In this document: positions 1-9,945 of the stretch, in pieces
How positions within the stretch are numbered: position 1 is the stretch's first letter
How the letters are laid out: each line of letters begins with the position of its first letter
From: Lineus longissimus
Taxonomy: Eukaryota > Nemertea > Pilidiophora > Heteronemertea > Lineidae
Assembly: GCF_910592395.1 (NCBI RefSeq)
Contig: NC_088315.1
Span: 6,390,501-6,450,500, forward strand
Direction of reading: 5' to 3'
Length of the DNA stretch: 60,000 bases
Made by a program: the position numbers and the translations under genes
The notes under the pieces: model-generated
The model's input: only the letters and a program-made list of their open reading frames with translations
What the model was told of the DNA's origin: nothing
Databases searched by the model: none

Positions 1-2997
1 ATCTTTCTGCCGAGAGCAAGGTCAGCTTAGTCACATTAGACATGCTGTCGAGAATGAATACATCATTCCGATATGTGGCAAGATCGATAATGTCTTTGAA
101 CGGGCTCCAGAATATAGATGTGGCATCATTTGGATTGAAGACATACATGCCATCTGTTGACCAGGTGAACACAAATCTGTCCCTGAAAATGATGAGAAAA
201 ACATGAGAAGAGAATCTCACCCTAAAGTGAGGATTGAACCAGGGAACTCGGACAATGATATTGGCTCTGCAACTTATATCATCATTTATCAATTGACGCC
301 ATTTTAGCTTACCCTAACTTCTTTAGCCTATTAAAGTTGACCACTTTAGGGGTACTACGTTCCTCAGGATCAGGAAAGCTGGTCTCCTCCTCTCTGTACG
401 TTGCGATGGGAAGTGATGGAATGTTCAGCATCTCCTTGAACTGATGCGTGTGGACCACCTCACCATCACCATTTACTTGCCATACACGAGACCTCGGCCG
501 GGCACACAATATCATTGGAGGCTCCTCTCTAGGCCATTGGAAGAAGAGGGAACCAAATGCACCGTTTCTGTCCTGTTTGCCAATCTGTGAATATTCCTTT
601 CTAAAAGGAAAGGAAAGTAGAGAGATTTTTGTCTGTGGTATTGACTCGACTATAAAACAGAACAAAAAACAACACAAGATGAGTAGATCATACTTACTTC
701 ACTGTGTTGCATAGATATGTCTTCTTTAGAGTTGAGATCACCAACTTTTCATCATGGAGACTGAGTTGTATGATCTTCGAATCGAGTCTTAGAATGATCT
801 CACTTGGAACCTAAAAAGGGACAGGAAGAGAATGATCTTAACTTGCTAAAAACTAAGAACTTGAAAATGTGAGAAAATGCTCAAACCAGTTCATTTGGTA
901 AAATATCTTGCTTAATGCAACAAAAAAACTGAATCTGAAATCTCGGACCATTGATCTAAAATGGTCCAGGTACAAAATGACTATTTTGGAAACTGGAGGC
1001 CCTGGGGCCAGACACTAAGCTACATGAGTGAGAACCACAGTTATTTGCCAAGTAGAGACAGGGGCCTAGTCTCAAAATTTGGATCAGGAACTGGTGGATA
1101 ATGACCAGTTTAGATGGAAAAAAAACAAGGGCTTACCTGAAGGAGATCTTTTGTGATGGATGTCGTTACCTTAGCAACTGAGACTCTCCCCACATCATCA
1201 CCAATAAAGAGCAGATTTCCTTGTAAGTTCCATTCAAGGGATGTGACAACCGATCCCTTGTGGTCAACACTTAAGCGTAGCCGGCGAAGACTTGCACGCT
1301 TCTGGATGTTCAATTCTGTCACAGTCACATGACCATTGCTGTCAAATCAAAAGTTGTACTTAGCCTTAAGATTTAGACACGTCATCTAACAATGGCTTTA
1401 ACCCTTTAATGGCTTAGCCTGCCACAGCATGGGCATTCAGGTGTGCTGTATCCCTATTTTAAGTATCATTCAAAGGACTGCAAAGTGCCGGGAATGTTAG
1501 TTCCTTGAAACCTGCGCCAGTTCATTCAGAGATACAAATCTTGGTTCTCCCCAGAATCAACTAGGGCCCTATTGCATGGTAGCCAGCAGTGTTAACCACA
1601 ATAAGGCTCAAAATGAAATTAGATGACATGGCGTCCAATACTGAGCTGGTGGAAGGCAACTTAATGGGGGTATTCCACTGCTGCATATATGTCCTTGAAC
1701 AAGACAAACGGACTGCGTACACTTACCTACATGCATGAGCTAGTACATTATCATCAGGGCTAAAGCTAAGCTGTGTCACTGAGCCTTCCTAGAATAGAAA
1801 TAGGTCAATTAGAACAGAATGTTTTCTGTCTCTTACTGAGAACTTGTGCAGTATACTGGTTCATCAAACCAAAACCAAAAATATTCCAAACTTAGACAAT
1901 AGCCACACACATTTTACATTGGTGCACTTTTGACTAGTATGGCTACCGTGCTTACAGAAGTTTAGCCAGACAGAGATAACACTGTACTAATGTACCAGGT
2001 GTGATACAATGCGAATATAGGGAGACTCCACTGTATCACACCACCACAAAATAGTCCTACATCTTTATCACAAGATCCTCTTGATTAACACCAGATCCGT
2101 CGAATCAGTGTATTACCTTGTCATTTGTGAGATGATGTAGCCATTTCAGTGATTCCTTGTGGAAGATATAGACAGCACCAGTGGATGAGCCAACAGCAAT
2201 GTAAGAGGCAGACACTGTGATACTGGTGTACTGGAAGAAAAGGGAATGTAGACATGATATTTAGGACATATTTAAAACATAAACTTATCAAAATACAAAC
2301 ATTTGATCAGTATGTTTTAGGGAAAATACTTGACTTGCCAATCTCAGCTCGACGCCGAACTGCAGCGCCACTCGCGGCCAAAGATAGAACAACTCGACAT
2401 TTTTTTCACCGGTTTTCTTGCTGCACATGCGTACCAGCGTCATCTTTTGTTGATTTCCGCTGGTACGCATGCGCAGCGAGAAAACCGGTGAAAAAAATGT
2501 CGAGTCGTTCTATCTTTGTCCGCGAGTGGCGCTGCAGTTCGGCGTCGAGCTGAGATTGGCAAGTCAAGTATTAAGATAAGAATTCTGGGTGAACCACTAT
2601 GACTAAAGTGTACAACTAGTTATAGTGATTAAAGTTTAGCAGAAAATATCACTTTTTGTCTGAAAATAATTATTTAAGAATATTGCCAATCAATATCGAA
2701 AGTTTGTGATAACCTCCTGCGTTTTCAACCTTTGCTTGCAACAGAGTGTTTACTAACTTTAAGTCGACTGGAAGATCTTATTGGCTGGAGGATCTCATCA
2801 ACTGAGCCTAATTCAACAAATATGTGGCTCCAGCGAAACTTGGCATGTTCTGTCTGTTTGAGAGTAGAGACAGGATCTCCAGGGCCATGGACTGGCATGG
2901 CTGGGGTTGGTGTGCTTGTGTGGACTGCTGCGATCATTGCCTCATCCTCCCTCCCCTTGGTTGATAAGTCAGATACATTGCCTTGCCTAAGCTCATT
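1..2997 (-). CDS. HPS5: HPS5 (BLOC-2 complex subunit), N-terminal part, incomplete at the left edge
   Basis: The product is the BLOC-2 subunit that, with HPS3 and HPS6, directs cargo to lysosome-related organelles. Minus-strand exons: 2758-2997, 2117-2230, 1727-1788, 1137-1338, 698-810, 313-600 and 1-182; phases join without a stop. The first ATG in the first exon is at 2937, giving about 380 residues in the window. Motifs matching vertebrate HPS5 in order: FVELGSVDEIL and SSRLK, then TSITVSASYIAVGSSTG, EGSVTQLSFSPDDNVLA, FIGDDVGRVSVAKV, LHDEKLVISTLKKTYLC, CARPRSRVWQVNGDGEV with HTHQFKEML, and FVFTWSTDGMYVF. This is the WD40-type propeller at the start of the protein; the C-terminal half lies outside. 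The 2758-2997 exon is open upstream to its acceptor, so a further 5' exon and a different start are possible. A palindromic MITE lies in its first intron. Confidence 0.93.
2329..2568. mobile_element. Palindromic MITE, copy 1 (240 bp, TA-flanked)
   Basis: The whole element is a near-perfect inverted repeat. It begins CTTGACTTGCCAA and ends with the complement TTGGCAAGTCAAG, with a short non-palindromic loop (about 2448-2455, within TCATCTTTTGTTGAT). A TA dinucleotide flanks each end, as expected for a Tc1/mariner-type target duplication. There is no coding capacity. It lies in an HPS5 intron. A second copy with the same ends is at 17695-17933. Family assignment from TA flanks alone is tentative. 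Confidence 0.8.
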
Positions 2998-3927
2998 CTG
3001 AAAATAATGGAAATAAGATTAAAAAATCATAGTGGCACTAAGCATAACAACCAGGCATGTCAGGCAGTCTTTTGACTGGCTGTATAGTGCAACGATAACG
3101 TTGCGTGATATTGTATCGCCACATGCACGTTGTGAGAAAAGTCTGCGTTAAATTGCCACATTTTAATGGGAATTAACAGCTTAACATCATGACTTAAATG
3201 GCACTACAACGCAGAAGTACATGCGATACTATAACTGAAGGCCTCTCTAATTCGACGGACTATCTTTCTTTTTACACCACCACACCGGCCCGGACGCAGC
3301 TGATGGATTTTGATATTCATCGACGGATGAATAACATCAATGCAATGCACATGTCATGGCACTCTGTAGCTGTCAATGAACGTCAGAATCATGAATACAA
3401 TACGCCCTTAAACAGTAAACAGAGAGAGAGAGAGAGAGAAAAGGGGAAAACCCACTAATTGAAAACCACTTCTTCTAACAATCGAGATCAAAAGAAGCCG
3501 TCACGGGTGAGTACCTGACTTGTTTTGCTTCAAGGTCAACTCCTGATTGTGTAACCTTGGTCTTGATTAACTGTTACTGCAATCATGACTTCGTAATCGG
3601 AGTAATTACCAAGTTTATTAAACGTAATGACAGCATTTCCTTAAATCCGTACAAAATCACATGACCTGCCTGATGGTTTGCCTATTCTGTATACAAAATT
3701 ACACGAAGTAAAATTTGGTCGTAGAACTAGAGAGTTAATCGCGTCAGTGTGACTAGTGTCCGTTGTGTATTTTACGTACATATTGATACAGAATATATAC
3801 AGTACCAGTGGACGACTCCAAACAGCTTCCAAATTTTCTGAGTATTTGGAGAAAAAGGATCGACAAATTGGCCTTTTTTCCCTCTTCTCGTGAACATTTC
3901 GATAACTAGTTAAGTGCCACAGACGTG
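2998..3927. promoter_or_regulatory. Divergent upstream region between HPS5 and the zinc-finger gene
   Basis: The two genes point away from each other from this 0.93-kb stretch, so it should hold both promoters and any 5' non-coding exons. A (GA)n microsatellite lies at 3420-3439. A good donor (GTGAGT) at about 3509 on the plus strand could end a non-coding first exon of the zinc-finger gene. I see no convincing coding exon; the open frame at 3198-3458 has no family signature. No TATA box or CpG island is evident by eye. Confidence 0.45.
3420..3439. repeat. (GA)n microsatellite
   Basis: About ten uninterrupted AG/GA dinucleotides lie between the HPS5 and zinc-finger genes. Confidence 0.9.
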
Positions 3928-6159
3928 ATGTCTGACGAGAGCAAAGAAAACTCTGGGGTTACTCCCATCAGCCTTCAGAATCTTGAGTTTGTTGTACCAG
4001 AAACTCTGATAAACGTTATTTCCTTGATTGACCGAGGAACAAGTTTGAACTTCAGTTCTTCTGCGAAGCGAGCTGCTAAACAGACTGCCATTAGTGTTGA
4101 TAAAGATTTGAACGGGAATGTTAAATTCAGTGTTAAATCTGGAAATTTTCAAATTCTTGAAAATGGCCTTACGCTTAAATGTGTCATCCGTGACATTACA
4201 AAAACCGGTGGCGGGACCCGTAATAAAGATAAAGAAGGCAGCATAGGCCTAATTAATGTTCCTCGGGAGATAGACTGTCATTCTGCCAAGGACACGATCG
4301 ATGTTGAGACTGAAAATCCAGAGCAGGAAGCATCACAAGAACATTCAGTCTTGTCTGTCTCTGACAACAAGTATGAATCCTTTGGAAGGACAACTAGTGC
4401 ATCCGAGCCCCCCAGTAAAAAGCAAAATGTTCTGAAAACTAGTGATTCAGATGATCCACAAGAATTAAATTTTCATCCTGAACTCAATTTATCAAACGAA
4501 GAAAGTCTTGAAGTATCATCAGAAAAGATTTCAGACCTTTCTTTTGGTTTCAAAGTAGATCCTGAAATGCAGATCGCAAGCACTTGTGTTGGGAAAGAGG
4601 CAGAGCCTGCATTTTCTTGTCATGAATGTCCTAAACGTTTCAAACGACGAAAACTTTTAGTGGGACATTACGGTCGGTGTCATCCAAGGACCAGGGAACA
4701 AGTGCCAGACTCGATTTCACAGATGTATGCTAGTCCTGGTTCTACACCAATTGGAACTAGAGTCAGTCCAAGACAAGTTGCTCGTGCTGAAAAGGAACAA
4801 AAGCTAGAATCATCTCTGGACAACAATCAAAGTTTGTCTTCCAGTGAACCAGGAATTCAAGCCGGGGATCAGAGTTTGGGAGAAGTGGATGATAGTCTTG
4901 CTATGGATGATTCAAAAGATGATAGCCTGAACATAGCAGCCATGAAGCCAGGTGTCACAAATTCTCCCCCAGATTATAGCCATGAAAAGAACATTCAGTG
5001 TAGGTTGTGTAAAAGTTGGGTTAAGAATTATGTGGTTCTCTATGAACACATTCAACGCCTTCATGCTAATCATGAGGAAAGAGATTCGTACATAGAGGAA
5101 GTGAAAAACTTAAAAAAGGTTTCTTGTGATCTATGCAACAAGGTCCTTTCACAGGAATCTGAACTGAAAAATCACCTGGAGAATGCCCATGGACCCAGTG
5201 CCAGTAAAGAGCCCAAGATGGAGTTTTCTTGTCATGAATGCCCTAAAGCTTTTAGAGACAGAAAACACTTAAGGGCACATTTTGAGCGTTGTCATCCAAG
5301 GACCAGGCTTCTATGTCACCTTTGTCCCTCTAGCTTTAAGACAAAGATCTATCTCCAAGAACATATTGATGCTGTTCATGAGAAGAAAATTGCATATGAG
5401 TGTAGCGTCTGTGGTAAGACATTTATAGCGCGGAGTACTTGGACGAGACATAAGCGGAAGCATGAAAACAAGATGTATTCCTGTCCTCATTGTGATCGGG
5501 AATTCTTTGAGAAACAAAACCTGGCACGTCACGTTCGCGTCATTCATGAATTGGGACGAGCAACAAAGCAACTGTCTTGTGAACACTGCAAAAAGTGTTA
5601 CACTAATCACGGAAATTTGAAGCAACATATTAAAACTGTTCATCTCAATGAATATGATAATGTCTGCTCTACTTGTGGGAAAGGTTTCCTCCGTAAGAAG
5701 GCATTGAAAGAACATGTTGAGACTCATCATAGAATATTGTCTCAATCTAAGACCGAATCTTTGTTACAGAAGACATTCCCGACTGCGACTACAGCTGTCA
5801 AGGAGGAAAATATGTCTGTAAGGTGTGAAATCATTGACCCTTTGTGTCCTGGTAATGTTGCTCAAAATTCTGATGATACACTTCAGAGTGTTTACATTTT
5901 TATACAACAGGAAGAATCTGGATCAGCTGTGTCCCAATTGGAACAAAGTGAACTGTCAAATATAGAGTTTATTCATCCCAGTACTGAGCCAGGTGCTGAG
6001 ATAACTATTGGACAGTCGAGTTCAGAGCAGTTGTCTGCAAATTATCAATTGCAGCAGATTCTTGACCTGGCTCAGCTTGAAGCTAATTCAAACCAGCAGA
6101 TTCACATTCAAGATGTGACTGAAGAACTGGCTGGCGTACTTCATGATCACGGTCACTAG
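3928..6159 (+). CDS. Intronless C2H2 zinc-finger protein, 743 aa, nine fingers
   Basis: This is a probable nuclear DNA-binding protein. The first in-frame ATG is at 3928; an in-frame TAG at 3907 fixes it. Nine C2H2 fingers start near residues 229, 356, 398, 433, 461, 490, 517, 549 and 578, each with a clear C-x2-C...H-x3/4-H pattern. Fingers 3-9 form a compact block (398-603); finger 1 stands alone after an acidic, Ser-rich N-terminus. Finger 1 and finger 4 share FSCHECPK and end in RCHPRTR, so one probably arose from the other. The C-terminus is acidic and Gln-rich (LQQILDLAQLEAN). I see no KRAB, BTB, ZAD or SCAN domain and cannot name an orthologue. A single uninterrupted coding exon in an intron-rich neighbourhood could reflect a retrocopy origin or simple intron loss. 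Confidence 0.92.
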   Translation: MSDESKENSGVTPISLQNLEFVVPETLINVISLIDRGTSLNFSSSAKRAAKQTAISVDKDLNGNVKFSVKSGNFQILENGLTLKCVIRDITKTGGGTRNKDKEGSIGLINVPREIDCHSAKDTIDVETENPEQEASQEHSVLSVSDNKYESFGRTTSASEPPSKKQNVLKTSDSDDPQELNFHPELNLSNEESLEVSSEKISDLSFGFKVDPEMQIASTCVGKEAEPAFSCHECPKRFKRRKLLVGHYGRCHPRTREQVPDSISQMYASPGSTPIGTRVSPRQVARAEKEQKLESSLDNNQSLSSSEPGIQAGDQSLGEVDDSLAMDDSKDDSLNIAAMKPGVTNSPPDYSHEKNIQCRLCKSWVKNYVVLYEHIQRLHANHEERDSYIEEVKNLKKVSCDLCNKVLSQESELKNHLENAHGPSASKEPKMEFSCHECPKAFRDRKHLRAHFERCHPRTRLLCHLCPSSFKTKIYLQEHIDAVHEKKIAYECSVCGKTFIARSTWTRHKRKHENKMYSCPHCDREFFEKQNLARHVRVIHELGRATKQLSCEHCKKCYTNHGNLKQHIKTVHLNEYDNVCSTCGKGFLRKKALKEHVETHHRILSQSKTESLLQKTFPTATTAVKEENMSVRCEIIDPLCPGNVAQNSDDTLQSVYIFIQQEESGSAVSQLEQSELSNIEFIHPSTEPGAEITIGQSSSEQLSANYQLQQILDLAQLEANSNQQIHIQDVTEELAGVLHDHGH

Positions 6160-6217
6160 GAAAACACCATGCCTTCTCTGTGTATGTCCTTGTTCTGATA
6201 CATGTAAATCTTTGAAG

Positions 6218-6223
6218 ATTAAA
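6218..6223 (+). terminator. ATTAAA polyadenylation signal candidate
   Basis: This is the first polyadenylation-type hexamer after the zinc-finger stop codon, about 60 bp downstream. Further ATTAAA hexamers occur near 6392 and 6509, so a longer 3' UTR is also possible. Confidence 0.4.
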
Positions 6224-6652
6224 GCAGGGTCTGGTTCACACAATTAAGCCAGTTGAGGGACACCAGTACAAAGGCCAATTTTACATGTAATTGACCTCCG
6301 TATGTGAGACGGATGCAGCTCAACTGTCTTAATTGTAGCATCGACACAGTATATTATACACCCTATATGTATATAAATGAGTCATGTTTCTATTAAAAAC
6401 TTATTACATGTATCATTCAGATATAAATGAAATGATCATTTTTTTCATTCTGATATTTGTAATGTACAAGTGTAAATCAGGGAGTTACACTGTACATTTA
6501 TTTCAAGATTAAAAACTAGATGTATTTGAAATACCTCATTACTTTGTATTCCTTGCCTTTGCCTTGTACAGTTGATTAGAACCAGCCTCGGGACTGACAA
6601 ATGCTGTCCTTTATCAAATGGTGTTCTGATTACAGAGGTAAGAGGTCAAAAG

Positions 6653-6810
6653 GAGAGTGTGGAGTGGTGAAATGAATTTTCATTCTGCCCTCCAACTGGT
6701 CTGTCGAAGGTATACATAGGATCAAAGAACTTCTGAAACAAACAGTTGAGGACCGAGAAAATGTCTTGAGACACTGCTAAGCCAAGATAATTGATGGCCT
6801 CCTCCAACAG
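6653..6810 (+). repeat. 158-bp direct repeat, copy A
   Basis: This segment recurs almost unchanged at 7193-7350. Read on the plus strand it has broken coding character: SALRLVRRRY in one frame and IKELLKQTVEDRENVLRHC in another. Just beyond copy A a second short open stretch reads EDIVLRGHAMAHPQHTWLM. It may be debris of a duplicated gene or retrocopy, but I do not recognise the family. Confidence 0.7.
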
Positions 6811-7192
6811 GTCCATAAATCAGGCTACGACTGCTGAGGACATTGTACTACGAGGACACGCAATGGCACATCCACAGCACACATGGCTTATGGCCAAGAA
6901 ACCTAGTTCGTAGTTGAATGTTTCTTTTATTCCCCTCTCACACTTGATGGACAAGTAGGCATTTATTGTCTTATTATCAGAATTGGAATGTTGCCTAGCC
7001 TATTGTCATACGGAGTATGGTCTGTACTCATCAATCAAGAACCTGGGAGAAGGGCATTTCAAACTAAAACCTTCCACCCAGAGAGGACAGTGCAAAATCT
7101 GACATCCACTTCTTTTGGTATGTCGTTCATGACTGTGACATTGTATTTTAATGTTGATCATGCAAAACGCATCGATATGTTCATGAGGTAAA

Positions 7193-7350
7193 GAGAGTGT
7201 GGAGTGAAGATATGAATTTTCATTCTGCCCTCCGACTGGTCCGTCGAAGGTATAAATAGGATCAAAGAACTTCTGAAACAAACAGTTGAGGACCGAGAAA
7301 ATGTCTTGAGACACTGCTAATCCAAGATAATTGTTGGCCTCCTCCAACAC
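7193..7350 (+). repeat. 158-bp direct repeat, copy B
   Basis: This is the second copy, 540 bp from copy A, with only scattered differences. Both are preceded by a GAGGTAA-type sequence and end at CTCCTCCAACA. It stops about 58 bp before the left end of the foldback element. Confidence 0.7.
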
Positions 7351-7447
7351 GTGCGTAACACCCAGCGACAGGTTGGGAACCTGTCATTCCTGACTTGCGA
7401 CTTGCATACTACGGTGGCTGGGAAAGGACATCGAAAAAAAAAAATTC

Positions 7448-7786
7448 TCAGCGGGACGACTTATTATCTCGGGGGGACGACTTATTATGTCGGGGGGGAC
7501 GACTTATTATCTCGGGGGGACGACTTAGTAAGTCGGGGGGACGACTTAGTAAGTCGGGGGGACGACTTATTATGTCGGGGGGACGACTTATTATCTCGGG
7601 GGGGAAGACTTATCAAGTCGGGGGGGACGACTTATTATGTCGGGGGACGACTTATTATCTCGGGGAGACGACTTAGTAAGTCGGGGGGACGACTTAGTAA
7701 GTCGAGGGGACGACTTATTATCTCGGGGGGACGACTTATTATCTCGGGGGACGACTTATTAAGTCGGGGGGACGACTTATGAAAGC
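7448..7786. repeat. About 16 tandem copies of a 20-bp G-run/hairpin unit (left outer array)
   Basis: The units consist of a run of five to seven G followed by ACGACTTATTATCTC or a variant (AGTAAGTC, ATTATGTC). Variants of the CGACTTAGTAAGTCG type are themselves 7-bp-arm palindromes. The inverted counterpart is 9389-9700. Confidence 0.9.
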
Positions 7787-8846
7787 GAGGGCGAGGCCTG
7801 GCTGTGACTGTCTCATCTCTCTCACCATGTAGACAACTTGGCAGAGCAGCCAAGACTGATTTGGCCTGGCTGTGACTGTCTCATCTCTCTCGCCATATCA
7901 ATAACTAGGCAGTGCGGCGAAGACTGATGCGGTCTGGCTGTGACTTTCTCATCTCTCTCACCGTGTAGACAACTTGGCAGAGCAGCCAAGACTGATTTGG
8001 CCTGGCTGTGACTGTATCATCTCTCTCGCCATATCAATAACTAGGCAGTGCGGCGAAGACTGATGCGGGCCTAGCTGTGACTGTCTCATCACTCGCATCA
8101 TGTTGTCAACACGGTGGAGCAGCCAGGACTGATTCGGCCTGGCTGTGACTTCCTAATCTCTCTCATCATGTTGTCAACACGGTGGAGCAGCCAGGACTGA
8201 TTCGGCCTGGCTGTGACTTCCTCATCTCTCTCACCATGTTGACAACTTGGCAGAGCAGCCAAGACTGATTTGCTCGGCTGTGACTGTCTCATCTCTCTCG
8301 CCATATCAATAACTAGGCAGTGCGGCGAAGACTGATGCGGCCTAGCTGTGACTGTCTCATCACTCTCATCATGTTGTCAACACGGTGGAGCAGCCAGGAC
8401 TGATTCGGCCTGGCTGTGACTTCCTCATCTCTCTCACCATGTTGACAACTTGGCAGAGCAGCCAAGACTGATTTGGCCTGGCTGTGACTGTCTCATCTCT
8501 CTCGCCATATCAATAACTAGGCAGTGCGGCGAAGACTGATGCGGCCTAGCTGTGACTGTCTCATCACTCTCATCATGTTGTCAACACGGTGGAGCAGCCA
8601 GGACAGATTCGGCCTGGCTGTGACTTCCTCATCTCTCTCATCATGTTGTCAACACGGTGGAGCGGCCAGGACTGATTCGGCCTGGCTGTGACTTCCTAAT
8701 CTCTCTCATCATGTTGTCAACACGGTGGAGCAGCCAGGACTGATTCGGCCTGGCTGTGACTTCCTCATCTCTCTCACCATGTTGACAACTTGGCAGAGCA
8801 GCCAAGACTGATTTGGCCTGGCTGTGACTGTCTTATCTCTCTCACT
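7787..8846. repeat. 68-bp tandem array, left inner arm (about 15 units, three subtypes)
   Basis: Every unit carries GGCCTGGCTGTGACT then TCATCTCTCTC. The second half distinguishes three subtypes: GACAACTTGGCAGAGCAGCC, CAATAACTAGGCAGTGCGGC and GTCAACACGGTGGAGCAGCC. The subtypes alternate in a partly regular order, which implies higher-order (multi-unit) duplications. Confidence 0.85.
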
Positions 8847-8934
8847 ATAATTATTGTCAACTACGTTGTAAACATAATGCTCAAAATTAATTCATGAAAA
8901 AGGCAGTAGGGCAATATTATTATTAAGTTGTCAA

Positions 8935-9388
8935 CATGGTGAGAGAGATGAGGAAGTCACAGCCAGGCCAAATCAGTCCTGGCTGCTCCACCGTGTTGAC
9001 AACATGATGAGAGTGATGAGACAGTCACAGCCAGGCCGCATCAGTCTTCGCCGCACTGCCTAGTTATTGATATGGCGAGAGAGAGGAGACAGTCACAGCC
9101 AGGCCGAATCAGTCCTGGCTGCTCCACCGTGTTGACAACATGATGAGAGAGATGAGGAAGTCACAGCCAGGCCGAATCAATCCTGGCTGCTCCACCGTGT
9201 TGACAACATGATGAGAGTGATGAGACAGTCACAGCTAGGCCGCATCAGTCTTCGCCGCACTGCCTAGTTATTGATATGGCGAGAGAGATGATACAGTCAC
9301 AGCCAGGCCAAATCAGTCTTGGCTGCTCTGCTAAGTTGTCTACATGGTGAGAGAGATGAGACAGTCACAGCCAGGCCTCGCCCTCGCT
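8935..9388. repeat. 68-bp tandem array, right inner arm (about 6-7 units, inverted)
   Basis: The same three subtypes as in the left arm occur on the opposite strand, beginning with a GTTGTCAACATGGTGAGAG-type unit and ending against the mirrored G-run array. Fewer units than the left arm make the element asymmetric. Confidence 0.85.
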
Positions 9389-9700
9389 TTCATAAGTCGT
9401 CCCCCCGACTTAATAAGTCGTCCCCCCGAGATAATAAGTCGTCCCCCCGACTTACTAAGTCGTCCCCCCCGACTTACTAAGTCGTCCCCCCGACTTACTA
9501 AGTCGTCCCCCCGAGATAATAAGTCGTCCCCCCGACATAATAAGTCGTCCCCCCGACTTAATAAGTCGTCCCCCCGAGATAATAAGTCGTCCCACCGACA
9601 TAATAAGTCGTCCCCCCGACTTACTAAGTCGTCCCCCGACTTACTAAGTCGTCCCCCGAGATAATAAGTCGTCCCCCCGAGATAATAAGTCATCCCGCCG
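9389..9700. repeat. 20-bp C-run/hairpin array (right outer arm, inverted)
   Basis: About 15 units of AAGTCGTCCCCCC with spacer GACTTAATA, GAGATAATA or GACTTACT. It is the reverse complement of the 7448-7786 array. Confidence 0.9.
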
Positions 9701-9851
9701 AGAATTTTTTTTTTTCGATGTCCTTTCCCAGCCACCGTAGCATACTTAGCGGCTTGCGAATTTTTTTTCCTGAACCTTTCGGGCAGTACATTGTACATTT
9801 GTACAAGGAATTTCAGCCAATCAGATTTCGACAAATACATGAAGTCTTGGA

Positions 9852-9945
9852 AACTTTAGAGCAGTTGGTAGAGCGCTCGTCAGAAATGGCAGAATACGAT
9901 ATTCGATCCAAAGGTCGCGAGTTCGAATCCGGTTGTGGACAACAT
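9852..9945 (+). repeat. tRNA-like pol III promoter relic, probably a SINE head
   Basis: An A-box-like segment (GCAGTTGGTAGAGCGCTC, 9861-9878) is followed by a good B box (GAGTTCGAATCC, 9919-9930) and then T-runs that could terminate pol III. The D stem cannot pair (GAGC opposite GAGC), the T stem pairs poorly, no 5' strand matches the 3' GGTTGTGGAC, and the A-B distance is long. It is therefore not a functional tRNA. A tRNA-derived SINE or dead tRNA fits best. Confidence 0.45.

Larger units (their letters stand above)
7409..9740. mobile_element. Foldback element with arms made of tandem-repeat arrays (2.3 kb)
   Basis: Both ends share the inverted terminus CTACGGTGGCTGGGAAAGGA (left at 7409; complement ending at 9740), followed by a poly-A tract (poly-T on the right). 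Moving inward, each arm has an array of about 20-bp G-rich units (7448-7786; mirrored at 9389-9700) and then an array of 68-bp units (7787-8846; mirrored 8935-9388). A short centre of about 88 bp separates the arms. The left arm (about 1.44 kb) is longer than the right (about 0.8 kb) because it has more 68-bp units. CATA directly abuts both outer ends and may be a 4-bp target duplication. There is no transposase frame, so it is non-autonomous. The architecture resembles Drosophila FB and sea-urchin TU elements; homology to them is not claimed. Confidence 0.85.

Noticed and set aside
5311-5745. 144-residue antisense frame
   Set aside because: It lies entirely inside the zinc-finger coding sequence on the opposite strand and is a shadow of its codon pattern.
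7787-9388. CRISPR-like repeat array
   Set aside because: Units are contiguous 68-bp tandem repeats with no unique spacers, in an animal genome, and form part of an inverted-repeat element.
7351-9840. Open reading frames through the foldback arms (repetitive RGDDLLSRGGRL-type and SSPRDNKSSP-type proteins)
   Set aside because: They are simply translations of the 20-bp tandem unit, occur on both strands, and have no start context or family.
9852-9945. Functional tRNA gene
   Set aside because: Good B box, but no acceptor stem, non-pairing D stem, poor T stem and too long an A-B interval.
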